From NCBI GenBank assembly GCA_965207495.1, contig OZ242287.1, positions 496,001 through 560,000 of the forward strand: DNA of 64,000 bases, written 5' to 3'. Source of the DNA: Bin5 sp965207495 (GTDB lineage Bacteria; Chloroflexota; Anaerolineae; Caldilineales; Caldilineaceae). Both the position numbers and the translations under genes were made by a program. This document shows positions 25,219 through 34,264 of this stretch, in pieces (positions within the stretch are counted from its first letter, which is position 1; every line of letters begins with the position of its first letter). A model generated the notes under the pieces. It had not been told where the DNA came from, searched no databases, and saw only the letters and a program-made list of their open reading frames with translations.

Positions 25219-25244
25219 ACATCTGCGGCGCATCCGTTCAGCGA

Positions 25245-25535
25245 TCATTCCTGTGCTTTGCGCGTCTTTCTGTTCAGGGCGTTCGCGCCCTGCCTGCAGA
25301 GGTCGGAAATTACCCAAATAGCTTCAAGGCAATACGACACAACCAACAAGGCAATCCCCAGTACCGGGCTCGCCAGCCACTCCAACAACGCGACACCGAC
25401 AAATTCGCCAACCGCGCCCCACAATCCGAGCGACTTCCGCACATCGGAATCGACGCGTATTCGTATCGGCGGCACGTCGTCCGTCATCGTCCCACGCTGC
25501 GCCGTTCTGTAAATCATCTCAGGCTCTTGATACAT
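25245..25535 (-). CDS. Small membrane protein of unknown function
   Basis: A 96-residue protein beginning MYQEPEMIYR. A soluble N-terminal half is followed by two hydrophobic segments around VGEFVGVALLEWLASPVLG and IALLVVSYCLEAIWVI, then a basic tail NRKTRKAQE. It is therefore probably anchored in the cytoplasmic membrane. ATG 25535 is preferred to an upstream in-frame start because GGAGG lies 7 bp before it. I do not recognise the family. It stands alone between the PhyH and Gfo/Idh genes with its own hairpin downstream. Confidence 0.55.
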   Translation of the reverse strand: MYQEPEMIYRTAQRGTMTDDVPPIRIRVDSDVRKSLGLWGAVGEFVGVALLEWLASPVLGIALLVVSYCLEAIWVISDLCRQGANALNRKTRKAQE

Positions 25536-25628
25536 CACTGCGCCTCCAGGGCGGGCCATACAGCGCCTCTGCCACTGCTGGCAATATATCATACGTAAGG
25601 TACGCTGTTAAGTTGCCCAGAACGCACT

Positions 25629-26747
25629 CTAGACATCCTCCGCCTGCAATCTCTCCAGCAGGTCGCTGTACGCCTCCCGGTCCAGCGGCAGGTCCACAGC
25701 CTCACCGGTGGCGCCGCTGTAGATCATCGCGTTGGCCAGCTCCAGCGATTTCAGCCCCTCTTCGCCGTTGCAGCGGGGTTCGCCACCCTCGCGAATCGCG
25801 CGGTGGAAGTCCTTGTAAACCCTCGCATGTCCGTGTTCCTCCGGCTCGTCCTCGACACCGGCGTCGGCATCAGCCGGTTCCGTGCGCACAAAGGGATCGG
25901 CGCTGTCGGTGATCAACTGGCGCAGGTCGGTGTCGTAGCGTTCGTACTCGATGCGGTCCTGGTGCAGCACGATCTTTCCCCCTGTGCCGGACACCTCAAC
26001 GGAGCGGGGGCCGCTCTCGGTCGTGCTGAAATAGATGGTGCCCTGCGCGTCCTCCGGCCACTCCAACAGCGCGGTGGCGGTGTCCTCGGTCTGGATCGCG
26101 TGCAGGCGGGTGGCGGTGGCGGCGTAGACGCGCTGCGGTGAACCGACGAGATGGCAGATCAGGTCCAGGTCATGCGGGGCCTGGTTCATCAGCACGCCGC
26201 CGCCTTCGCCTCGCCAGGTGCCCCGCCAGCCGCCGCGCAGGTAGTAGGCCGCGGTGCGCATCCACGGGAACACGCCGGTCACGCGCTGGATGCGGCCCAG
26301 CTGCCCGCTTTCGATCAACCGCTTCATCGCCCGCACGTGCGGCAGTTGGCGGTACTGGTAGTTCACAGCCAGCACGCGGTTGTTGGCCCGCGCCGCCGCG
26401 ATCATCGCGTCCGCCTCCTTGACCTGGATGGCGATCGGCTTTTCCACCAGCACATGGCTGCCGGCGTTGAGCGCGTCGATCGCGATCGACGCGTGGAAGG
26501 GATGGGGCGTGATGATCACCGTCACTTCCGGCTTGGTCTCGGCCAGCATCTGCCGGTGGTCGGGATAGAAGGGGCAGCCCCACTCCTCGGCCCGTTCCTG
26601 GCCTGGTTCCGGCGCCACATCCGAGCCGCCGACCACCTCTACGTCATCGAGGGAAAGCCCCATCGAATGGGAACGGAAAATCCCGGCGCCCATGCCGACG
26701 ACCGCGTGGCGCAGCTTCGATCCTTGTGGAGAGGGTGAGTTTGACAC
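25629..26747 (-). CDS. Gfo/Idh/MocA-family oxidoreductase B
   Basis: A 372-residue NAD(P)-dependent oxidoreductase. AVVGMGAGIFRSHSMGL is the nucleotide motif, VLVEKPIAIQVKEAD the EKP motif, and GGGVLMNQAPHDLDLICHL the catalytic helix. Compared with the paralogue at 16269 it is longer at the C-terminus. The start is set at GTG 26747 because AAGGAAG lies about 7 bp before it and the first residues are polar; a longer in-frame extension to 26876 overlaps the MDR gene and is Arg-rich. It lies downstream of the MDR dehydrogenase and is probably co-transcribed with it. Confidence 0.82.
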   Translation of the reverse strand: MSNSPSPQGSKLRHAVVGMGAGIFRSHSMGLSLDDVEVVGGSDVAPEPGQERAEEWGCPFYPDHRQMLAETKPEVTVIITPHPFHASIAIDALNAGSHVLVEKPIAIQVKEADAMIAAARANNRVLAVNYQYRQLPHVRAMKRLIESGQLGRIQRVTGVFPWMRTAAYYLRGGWRGTWRGEGGGVLMNQAPHDLDLICHLVGSPQRVYAATATRLHAIQTEDTATALLEWPEDAQGTIYFSTTESGPRSVEVSGTGGKIVLHQDRIEYERYDTDLRQLITDSADPFVRTEPADADAGVEDEPEEHGHARVYKDFHRAIREGGEPRCNGEEGLKSLELANAMIYSGATGEAVDLPLDREAYSDLLERLQAEDV

Positions 26748-26872
26748 GTTTTCTTCCTTTGCTTGTTCGTTTGTACGCTGTGTGAAAGGGGGAAATACCT
26801 GTGCGTCGTGGATGGCGGCCATCCGTATGGCACGGTCGGGCCGGGGCAGTGACCGAAACCGGCCACCGCGGT

Positions 26873-27925
26873 TCAAAAATGCAACATCGCCTTGACAACC
26901 TGGTTCTCCGGCCGCAACCAGCCGGGGAATTCGCCGGTCAAGGTTTCCGGCGGCGCGCTGTGCGTAAGCCAGGGGGCCAGATCGATCGCGCCGGATTCCA
27001 GGGTCTGGACGACGCGGGCGAAGTCGGCGCTGGTGGCGTTGCGGCTGCTGATCAGCGTCGTCTCGCGGCGGTGAAACTCCGGGTCGGGGAAGGTGATGTC
27101 GTCCTGCACCAGGCTGATGAAGACGACGCTTCCGCCCTGTTCGATCAGGCCCAATGCGTTCATCATCGAGCGTGCGTTGCCGGTGGCGTCGAAAACGGTC
27201 AGTGGCAGGTCGCCGCCGAACACCGCACGCAGCTGGGCCTCCGCGTCCCCGCGTCCGTCGATGAGATGCTCCACCCCCAGGTTTTCCTGCACGAAGCGCA
27301 TCCGATTCTCGTCAATTTCCATCACCGCGACGTCGGCGCCGGCCAGGCGCGCAAAGGCCACCGCGGTCAACCCGATCGGGCCGGCGCCAATCACCAGTGT
27401 CGACTGATCCGGCTCCAGGTCGGCCCGGTCCACCGCGTGTGCGCCGATGCAGAGCGTCTCGACCAGGGCCAGATGTTCCAGCGGCAAGGTCTCGGAGCGG
27501 TGCAGCTTGTCGATCGGGACGGTGATCAGCTCGCGCATGCCGCCATCCAGGTGCACGCCCAGTACCTGCAGATGGGCGCAGCAGTTGATGCGCCCGCGGC
27601 GGCATGCGCTGCACGCGCCGCAGTTCAGGTAGGGCTCGACCGCGCAGTGGTCGCCTGCGCGCAGGTTGCTCTCGGCATGCGGGTCGAGAGATACACCGCG
27701 CTCCTCTTGAGCAGGAGCGCATTCAACGACTTCCACGCCCAGCTCATGGCCGAGGATGCGGGGATAGCTGAAATAGGGCTGGCGCCCGCGGAAGGCGTGC
27801 AGGTCGGTGCCGCATATGCCGACCCGGTGCACGCGCACAAGCGCCTCGCCCGGTCCCGGTTCAACCGGCGGCGCGGTCTCCGTCAGATTCAGGCTGCCGG
27901 GTTTCTCCAGTATGACCGTTTTCAT
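26873..27925 (-). CDS. Zinc-dependent MDR dehydrogenase (threonine/sorbitol-dehydrogenase-like)
   Basis: A 350-residue MDR enzyme. The catalytic zinc is bound by Cys in GICGTDLHAF and His/Glu in ILGHELGVEV. Unlike the tandem pair at 3545-5813 it has the structural-zinc loop CGACSACRRGRINCC. LVIGAGPIGLTAVAF is the Rossmann motif. The product should be a soluble NAD-dependent polyol or sugar-alcohol dehydrogenase. It is the first gene of a pair with Gfo/Idh oxidoreductase B and marks the left boundary of the ABC export operon, from which it is separated by about 60 bp. Confidence 0.88.
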   Translation of the reverse strand: MKTVILEKPGSLNLTETAPPVEPGPGEALVRVHRVGICGTDLHAFRGRQPYFSYPRILGHELGVEVVECAPAQEERGVSLDPHAESNLRAGDHCAVEPYLNCGACSACRRGRINCCAHLQVLGVHLDGGMRELITVPIDKLHRSETLPLEHLALVETLCIGAHAVDRADLEPDQSTLVIGAGPIGLTAVAFARLAGADVAVMEIDENRMRFVQENLGVEHLIDGRGDAEAQLRAVFGGDLPLTVFDATGNARSMMNALGLIEQGGSVVFISLVQDDITFPDPEFHRRETTLISSRNATSADFARVVQTLESGAIDLAPWLTHSAPPETLTGEFPGWLRPENQVVKAMLHF

Positions 27926-27986
27926 CGGGCCTTCTCAAAGTGGGATGGCTGACAACGGGGAAGGGAAGGGAGTCGGCGCGCCGACA

Positions 27987-28757
27987 TTAGCCGCCGGCCA
28001 CCGGGTCGGGGCTGACGACCGCCGGTGCGGATTTGGCTGCGGGTTCGGGATCGTGTCCCTGGCTATCTACGTCGATCAAGCCGTCTTTCAGAAACAGAAC
28101 ATAGTCCACATAGTCGTCCACGAGATTATCGTGGGTCACGACCAGGAAGGTCACGTTCTGTTCGCGTACGATACTCTGGAAGAGGCCGAGGATTTCGCGC
28201 GCTGTCGTGCTGTCCAACTCGCCGGTCGGCTCATCCGCCAGGATTAGTTTCGGGTCGTTGGCGAGCGCGCGCGCGATGGCCACGCGTTGCTGTTGCCCGC
28301 CCGACAGCTCAAAAGGACGGTGATGCATCCAGCGGGTCAGGCCGACCTGGTCCAGGCACTTGATCGTCTTTTCATGGCGTTCGCGGCCCTTGACGCCGGA
28401 CATGCGCAGGATCAGCTCTACATTTTCAAAGGCGGACAGGCTGGGCAGCAGGCCGAAAGACTGGAATATGAAGCCAACCTGTTCACGGCGCCAGCGGGTG
28501 AGCTGGCGTTCTTTCCACGAGTGAATCTCCTCGCCGAAGATGCGGATCTTGCCTTCTGTCGGTGAATCCAGGCCACCGATGCAGTTGAGGAGCGTGGTCT
28601 TGCCGCTGCCGGAGCGTCCCTTCAGCGCGGCGAAGGTCCCCTGCGCAACCTGCAGGTTGACGCCCTTGAGCGCGGCCACCTCCAGGCTGCCCGTCTTATA
28701 GACGCGCCAGACATTTTCAGTTTCGATGGCCGTGTTGGGGTAAGGGTTGTTTTCCAT
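27987..28757 (-). CDS. ABC transporter ATPase, MacB/LolD type (second ATPase)
   Basis: A 256-residue ATPase. Walker A is GRSGSGKTT, the signature is LSGGQQQRVAIARAL, Walker B is LILADEPTGELD and the switch is VVTHD, all intact. It belongs to the family-3 ATPases that power MacB/LolCDE/FtsX-type permeases by mechanotransmission. The C-terminal 25 residues (Ala/Pro-rich) are disordered. It is the last gene of the minus-strand operon of adaptor, permease and two ATPases; both ATPases could form a heterodimer or serve alternative complexes. Confidence 0.9.
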   Translation of the reverse strand: MENNPYPNTAIETENVWRVYKTGSLEVAALKGVNLQVAQGTFAALKGRSGSGKTTLLNCIGGLDSPTEGKIRIFGEEIHSWKERQLTRWRREQVGFIFQSFGLLPSLSAFENVELILRMSGVKGRERHEKTIKCLDQVGLTRWMHHRPFELSGGQQQRVAIARALANDPKLILADEPTGELDSTTAREILGLFQSIVREQNVTFLVVTHDNLVDDYVDYVLFLKDGLIDVDSQGHDPEPAAKSAPAVVSPDPVAGG

Positions 28758-28819
28758 CTGCGTTCCACTATCCGATTTTCAGGAATTGTTTTCGAGTAAT
28801 CAGCGCTGTGAACTGGCCG

Positions 28820-29851
28820 TTATTCGCTTTTTTTGCGGCGGAAGCGGCTGAAAAAACCGCCGATCGCGGCGGCCTGCTGGATGCGGCTGGCCTCCGCTTG
28901 CTCCTGGGCGACCAGCTCCGGCGCCTCCGCGTCCTGGCTATCTGCCGGCCGGATCAGGATGCCCTCGTCGGTGACGTCGAGAAGTGCCCGGCCGTGGATC
29001 GAGAACTGCTGCAGGACATCCTTCGGGATCTGCAGACGCCCAGCGCTGTCCAGCACGACCAGCTCCTCAAAATGCTCTTCGTGTTCCTCGACGATGCCGT
29101 CGCCCCCGCTGTTGAGCGCATCTTCGTCGAAACGTTCGACCGTGCGCACCTGGCGCCGCGTTTCGCTGGCCAGCATCCCATCGCGGATGGCGACCACCCG
29201 GTCCACGTGGCGGGCGATGGTCGGATCGTGGCTGACGATGATGGTCGTCAGGCCCAACTCTTCGTTGAGCGTGCGCAGCGTCGCGTAGATCGTCAGCGCC
29301 GTAGCCGTGTCCACCTCACCGGTCGGCTCGTCCGCCAGCAGGAGTGCTGGCCTGTTGGCCAGCGAGACGGCGATGGCGACGCGCTGCTGTTCGCCGCCCG
29401 ACAGTTCGCGCATGTGGTGCTTCATGCGTTCGCCCAGGCCGACCCTTTCCAACAGGTCCTCGGCCCGGTTGCGTTTCTCTTTGCCCGCGAACCCCGCCAG
29501 CGTCATCGGCAACTCGACGTTTTCAACCGCGTTCAGATAGGGCACCAGGTTACGTGCGCTCTGCTGCCACACAAAACCAACCTGTTCGCGCCGGTAGCGG
29601 TTGATCGCCCGTTCCGACATCTTCAGCAGATTGAAATCTCCGACCCGCACCTGCCCCGCCGTCGGTCTGTCCAAACCGCCCAGGATGTTCATCAACGTGG
29701 ACTTGCCGCTGCCGCTGACGCCAACGATCGCCATCAGTTCGCCGGAACGCACCGACAGGTTCAAGCCCTGTAGTGCGACCACTTCCAGGTCGGCAATCTG
29801 ATAGATTTTGACAAGACCGTCGCAGAGAATAAAGGGTTCAGCCGTTGTCAT
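28820..29851 (-). CDS. ABC transporter ATPase with C-terminal AbrB/SpoVT-like domain
   Basis: A 343-residue protein. Residues 1-230 form a MacB/LolD-type ATPase: GVSGSGKST, LSGGEQQRVAIAVSL, LLADEPTGEVD and IIVSHD are intact. After a linker rich in Glu and Gly, residues of about 270-310 read VVLDSAGRLQIPKDVLQQF followed by a beta-rich tail ending in DEGILIRPA; this is the swapped-hairpin pattern of AbrB/SpoVT-type DNA-binding or dimerisation domains. The last 35 residues are charged and helical. The extra domain is unusual on an ATPase and could dimerise it or couple transport to regulation (inference). It lies between the permease and the second ATPase. Confidence 0.8.
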   Translation of the reverse strand: MTTAEPFILCDGLVKIYQIADLEVVALQGLNLSVRSGELMAIVGVSGSGKSTLMNILGGLDRPTAGQVRVGDFNLLKMSERAINRYRREQVGFVWQQSARNLVPYLNAVENVELPMTLAGFAGKEKRNRAEDLLERVGLGERMKHHMRELSGGEQQRVAIAVSLANRPALLLADEPTGEVDTATALTIYATLRTLNEELGLTTIIVSHDPTIARHVDRVVAIRDGMLASETRRQVRTVERFDEDALNSGGDGIVEEHEEHFEELVVLDSAGRLQIPKDVLQQFSIHGRALLDVTDEGILIRPADSQDAEAPELVAQEQAEASRIQQAAAIGGFFSRFRRKKSE

Positions 29852-29900
29852 CTCTTAGTTTCCAACACTCAGAATCACCATTCTTTCGCGTCGAACGCAG

Positions 29901-29936
29901 CTACCAAAAACTAAAAACTGGCTACCAAAAACTGCA
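29901..29936. repeat. Intergenic AAAACT heptad repeat, copy 5
   Basis: CTACCAAAAACTAAAAACTG is followed by a second CTACCAAAAACTG immediately before the permease stop codon. It is the same heptad family as at 9251 and 13873. Confidence 0.55.
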
Positions 29937-29938
29937 GT

Positions 29939-32842
29939 TCAAACCGTTTCGCCCAGTTTGATCGCCTGGAATATCTTCATGCGCATCAGCAGTGTGATCA
30001 GTACGCCCAGCGCGGCGACAAACAGTACGCCGAACAGCGCATACACTCGCGTAATCGCCGGCCATGCGATCCCCACCAGGTACGGCGGCGTCAGGTCCGC
30101 GGCCGTGTTCCCCACCTGCAGGTAGGGAATGAACTGGTTGCTCACCGAAGTGCCCAACAGTGTTCCCGCGCCAATGCCAACCAGTATCAGAAAGGCCAGC
30201 TCCCATGCCAGGAACATCGTCATCTGCCCCGAGGACAGGCCGATTGAGCGCAGTGTCCCCAGTTCAATGAAGCGACGGCGGAATGAGAACAGCGTGTACA
30301 GCAAGAAGCCCAGTACGGTCAACAGCGCCGCCGCCAGGAAGCCGACCGAGAGGACGCCGAACAGCCCCTGCCGCTGCGGCTGTTTCTGCTCGTCGGCAAT
30401 TCGCAGCCGGGCCGAATAGTAGTTGATGACGTTGATGTCGTACTGCCGCAGCTCCCGGGTAAGACCTTCGTAGTCGGTGGCCGGGTCGGTGCGTACCAGC
30501 ACATCGTAGGGGAACTGTCCCCCCATTCGTTCGAACAGATAGTCGAGGTTGCCCACCACCAGTGGGCCGTCGGCCTCCGGGTACCAGGTGGGGAAGTAGC
30601 GGAAATCACCCACGATCTGCATCTGCATCTCCGCCCGCAGCCCGTAGCGCGCCGCGCCGACCAGAATCGTATCACCGACAAGCAGATTGTGATCGCGCAT
30701 GAAGTCCCGGTGCAGCAGAACGCCCTCGGGGGCCAGGGCCAGCGAGTTCATCAGCGAACCGAGTGACGCCGCCGCAAAATCCCGCCGCCAGTAGGCCGCC
30801 TTGGGGAAGTCGAGGCGGTCGATGCCGAAGACATGGGCATCCCGCCAGCGTCCGTCCATATGTACTCGCGCCTCGAAACGGGCGAAACGGGTGGCCGCCT
30901 TTACGTTGGGCACGCGCAGATGTTCCGAAACCGGCACAAAGGTCCACGACGCCGTCTCCGTTCCACCTTCTGATGAGGACGACCCGCCGCCGCTGCCGGG
31001 AAAGGCGCCTGAATCGTTCGAAATCGGCGTGTCGCCCAGCTCCGCCAGCCGTCCATCGGCTCCCACCCTGTAGTAGGCGCGGTCGAACAGGTGACCGTCC
31101 AGCGTCTGCGCCAGCGATGTGGTGAAGGCAGACAGGCTGAGTGTCAGCACCAAAAGGATCATCGGCGCCGTGTACAAGCTCCTGTTCCGCGCCAGCTGGC
31201 GGCTGGCCAGCAGCACGCCTACGCCGCCGCCCTTGGAGGCAACCCAGGCGATTATCTGCATGAAATACGGCAAGATCCGCAGCGTAACCAGTGTCAGCGC
31301 GAAAATCCCCAGCGCCGGTATCAGAAACAGCAGCGGATTCTGAAAGATCGTGTCATCCGTGACTGCGCCCGGCATGCTGATGCTGCCCTGTTCCTGTAGC
31401 AGATAGATGCCGTATCCGGCCGGAATCAGCAAGAGAATATCGAGATAGGAGCGCTGCCACCACGGCGGCCGCAAGGTGCGCGCCATCTCCATCTTGTAGG
31501 TTACAATCGTATGACGCGCGGCGCCGAAGGAGGGCAGTGTCTGTGCCAGGAAGGCGATCAGGACCGCGCCGATGCCGAACTGGAGCGTGGACTGCGTCAG
31601 GACCAGCCGCAGGTCCGATTCGATCGTGAAGTCGAGGAAGCTGCGGGTCGAGCCGATCAGCCTGGCTACCGAGAAGCTGAGCGGCAGACTCACCAATAGC
31701 GCAAGCACACCGAGACAGAGCGCCTCCAGGCCGGAGATGCCCGCCACCTGCCCTACCGTCGCGCCGCGACTGCGCAAAATCGCCACCTCGTTGCGCTGTC
31801 GGGCTACCGCCAGGCCGACCACCAAGCCGATAAATGCCAGCAACAGGCCGATGATCGGCACGCTGAATGCGTAGAGCAGCGTTGTCAGCAGACCGCTAGC
31901 GCGCTGATAGCGGCGCAGCGCGTCCAGAGGCGAGATGCTCAACTGGCTGTTGGCCATCAGCGACGACACCTTCTGCTCCGCCCTGCGGCCGCGTACCAGC
32001 AGACGGCCTACATCGCTCGAAGTCACGTCAGAGCCGTCCATCACCAGGTACCACAGGCCCAGGTTCACGTCCTGCGGGTAGACGGGCGCGACTCGATTGT
32101 GATAGCTCTGCTCAGGGATGACAAAGAGCGTTTCCAGCGTCGACGGGTTGTAGAACCAGACGTCGCTTTCGAGATCGGCAGGCTCCCACACGCCCGAAAT
32201 CCGCACCGGTGTCTGGTAGCGCTGACTGTCGCCATTCTCGGCCCGGATGCGGCGGAACAGCATGTATTCTTCGCCCACCTGTAGCCCGATCTCGTCCGCC
32301 AGCTCCCGGTTCACCAGTACCTCGATCGCCTCCTCCGAGTCGGACGGCGAAACCGCGGGGAAAGTGCCTTCGATGATATTGATCGCTTCTTCAAAGCCGG
32401 AGATGAAACCGAGATTCACCCATTCCAACGGGTCGGTTGTATCGGCATACGCGACCTGTTCCGTTGGGAAAAGGCGGAAGTTGTCGGTCTTGAAGTAGCG
32501 GACTGTCCTTTTGTGCGGGATGCCCAGTTCGCCCGCCGCCTGTTCGCTGAGGTAGGTGTCCAGCGGCGCGATATCTTCCCACTCCTGCGGGCCGTACGTG
32601 GAGCCCAGGTAGCGGAACATATACGCGAACGGAGGGCGCGAGTAGGTCTCGTTGATGCCGGTATCGGTCAACTCCTCCTGCAGCAGCCGGTAGTAGACCG
32701 CATCTGCGTAGAGAGGAATGCTCATGACGAGCACGGTCGAGGAGACCAGCCCCAGGACCAGGGCAAAAGCAAGCCACTGCTGGGCGAAGATACGTTTTAT
32801 GGCGACAACGATAATCGCCGCGATGCGCAGAAGAAATTTCAT
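29939..32842 (-). CDS. ABC exporter permease with two FtsX domains
   Basis: A 967-residue membrane protein. It starts with one transmembrane helix near residue 25 (QQWLAFALVLGLV), followed by a large extracytoplasmic domain. Three helices around 310-440 form the first FtsX/MacB-like core, two more helices near 470-560 bracket a second extracytoplasmic domain, and the final 130 residues contain the second FtsX core (VLGFLLYTLFSFRRRF and following). This duplicated layout fits LolC/E or large MacB-like permeases that export lipids, peptides or lipoproteins. The operon adaptor supplies the extracellular part. The substrate is unknown. Confidence 0.85.
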   Translation of the reverse strand: MKFLLRIAAIIVVAIKRIFAQQWLAFALVLGLVSSTVLVMSIPLYADAVYYRLLQEELTDTGINETYSRPPFAYMFRYLGSTYGPQEWEDIAPLDTYLSEQAAGELGIPHKRTVRYFKTDNFRLFPTEQVAYADTTDPLEWVNLGFISGFEEAINIIEGTFPAVSPSDSEEAIEVLVNRELADEIGLQVGEEYMLFRRIRAENGDSQRYQTPVRISGVWEPADLESDVWFYNPSTLETLFVIPEQSYHNRVAPVYPQDVNLGLWYLVMDGSDVTSSDVGRLLVRGRRAEQKVSSLMANSQLSISPLDALRRYQRASGLLTTLLYAFSVPIIGLLLAFIGLVVGLAVARQRNEVAILRSRGATVGQVAGISGLEALCLGVLALLVSLPLSFSVARLIGSTRSFLDFTIESDLRLVLTQSTLQFGIGAVLIAFLAQTLPSFGAARHTIVTYKMEMARTLRPPWWQRSYLDILLLIPAGYGIYLLQEQGSISMPGAVTDDTIFQNPLLFLIPALGIFALTLVTLRILPYFMQIIAWVASKGGGVGVLLASRQLARNRSLYTAPMILLVLTLSLSAFTTSLAQTLDGHLFDRAYYRVGADGRLAELGDTPISNDSGAFPGSGGGSSSSEGGTETASWTFVPVSEHLRVPNVKAATRFARFEARVHMDGRWRDAHVFGIDRLDFPKAAYWRRDFAAASLGSLMNSLALAPEGVLLHRDFMRDHNLLVGDTILVGAARYGLRAEMQMQIVGDFRYFPTWYPEADGPLVVGNLDYLFERMGGQFPYDVLVRTDPATDYEGLTRELRQYDINVINYYSARLRIADEQKQPQRQGLFGVLSVGFLAAALLTVLGFLLYTLFSFRRRFIELGTLRSIGLSSGQMTMFLAWELAFLILVGIGAGTLLGTSVSNQFIPYLQVGNTAADLTPPYLVGIAWPAITRVYALFGVLFVAALGVLITLLMRMKIFQAIKLGETV

Positions 32843-32900
32843 AGCCGCGGTGGCGGGTGGTCAATGGCGTTCTGCCAGCCACACGCCACGCTTTGCTCCC

Positions 32901-32963
32901 CGGTTCTGCTTTGCACTTCGGTTCTGCTCAGGTCTTCGGTTCTACACAGGTCTTCGGTTCTAC
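32901..32963. repeat. 18-bp tandem repeat between adaptor and permease genes
   Basis: Three 18-bp units with consensus CGGTTCTRCWCAGGTCTT lie at 32901-32918, 32919-32936 and 32937-32954, followed by a partial fourth that reaches the adaptor stop codon. The 117-bp gap is otherwise empty. Confidence 0.7.
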
Positions 32964-34264
32964 TGCCCGATCACAATCTGGCCCTCTTCCAGCCCCTCTT
33001 CGATTTCCACCCGATCAGGGGTCTGGATGCCCACTTTCACATCGACGCGCCGCTGGATGTCGCCGTCCTCAACGACGACAAACCGCCTGCCGTCAAAAAC
33101 GCGGATCGCCTGGGGCGGCAACCAGAGGACAGAATCCTTGTGTTCGAGTTGGACCCGAACCTGGACCAGGTCGCCCAGTTCAAAGCCCGCATCTTCCTCG
33201 TCCTGATCGATAGTGATGCGCGTGGACTTGTCCGGGTCAATCACTTCGCCGCTGCCGCCGCTCCCGAACGGGTAGGGCAGCCGCCGCACGAATCCGGTCA
33301 GAATTTCCCCGGGGCGGCCGACAAGCGAAATCTCCACCGGCATTTCTTCGGCCAGCTCATTCATCTGATCGCTGATCAGATCGGCTTTGATCTCCAGGTC
33401 ATGAATGTCCGCGATGGAGACAACCGAATCGAAGGCGTTCACCGGGCGGCCCCCAGTCAGCGAGACGGAAAGCAGCTTGCCGTCGAAGGGGGCGGTAATC
33501 GTGGCGTCAGCGATCGCGCTCTGCAGCTTCTCGACCTGAAGTTGCGCCCTGGCGACATCATTTATCAGGAGAGGATCTACACCTTCGGTCAGCTGCTCCA
33601 GCGCGAGTTCGGCCAGCTCAACCTGCTTACCCTGGACCGATATCGCGAAGGTTTCATCCGGACGTTCGGTGCGCAGATTGATCAGCTGCAGCCCAGCGAT
33701 GTCCAGGTTGATCTGTGCCCTGCGGATCTGAAACTCGAGGTTCCTCTCGGCTGTGTACAGCCGAGACTGCGCCCGCTCCAGGCTCAACTGCGTGGAGGTC
33801 AGTTCGCGCTCCAGGTCATCGATCTCCAGGTCCGCGATGATCTGGCCTTCGGTGACGAGGTCGTTGCGCTTGGCGTAGACGCTGCGGATGCGGCCGCCTG
33901 AGCGGAAGAACAACGCCTCCTCCACCACCGGCGCTACGCGACCGCTGAAGGTCCGCTCGCGCATAATCTCGCCTACCTTAACCGAATAGGTCGGCTTGAC
34001 CGGCACCACCGAGGTCGGGATCGGTGTCGGTGTCGGTTCATTGGCCGCGATCTCTGCGCTGCGGCCAGCCGGCAAGAGGGCGCAACCGGTCAACACGAAG
34101 CTGAACGCGATGGGGAGGATTGCGCGCCCGATGCCCGCACAGGGGGCCAGTGCAGCCCCAATCCTGCGGTTCAGACGCCTGGCAAAAGGTAAGCGGGCAG
34201 CGTATCTGCCTGCCCGCACGCGCCCATGCAGGGATTCCATTTGAAGGGAAGGCAGACAGTTCAT
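32960..34264 (-). CDS. HlyD/MacA-type membrane fusion (adaptor) lipoprotein
   Basis: A 434-residue adaptor. After a basic start, the hydrophobic stretch ILPIAFSFVLTGC ends in a lipobox Cys, so the protein is anchored outside. A Thr/Pro linker is followed by the barrel-sandwich motif RSGGRIRSVYAKRNDLVTEGQIIADLE, a coiled-coil hairpin (residues about 190-290) and the second half TITAPFDGKLLSVSLTGGRPV. The C-terminal part has beta-barrel domains. It hands substrate from the FtsX permease to the outside. ATG 34264 is a choice among several; longer extension upstream is Arg-rich. First gene of the minus-strand export operon. Confidence 0.8.
   Translation of the reverse strand: MNCLPSLQMESLHGRVRAGRYAARLPFARRLNRRIGAALAPCAGIGRAILPIAFSFVLTGCALLPAGRSAEIAANEPTPTPIPTSVVPVKPTYSVKVGEIMRERTFSGRVAPVVEEALFFRSGGRIRSVYAKRNDLVTEGQIIADLEIDDLERELTSTQLSLERAQSRLYTAERNLEFQIRRAQINLDIAGLQLINLRTERPDETFAISVQGKQVELAELALEQLTEGVDPLLINDVARAQLQVEKLQSAIADATITAPFDGKLLSVSLTGGRPVNAFDSVVSIADIHDLEIKADLISDQMNELAEEMPVEISLVGRPGEILTGFVRRLPYPFGSGGSGEVIDPDKSTRITIDQDEEDAGFELGDLVQVRVQLEHKDSVLWLPPQAIRVFDGRRFVVVEDGDIQRRVDVKVGIQTPDRVEIEEGLEEGQIVIGQ

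Noticed and set aside
27987..29851. Export operon as a nutrient importer
   Set aside because: Two-FtsX permease, HlyD-type adaptor and MacB/LolD-type ATPases are exporter or lipoprotein-extraction components, and no solute-binding protein is present.
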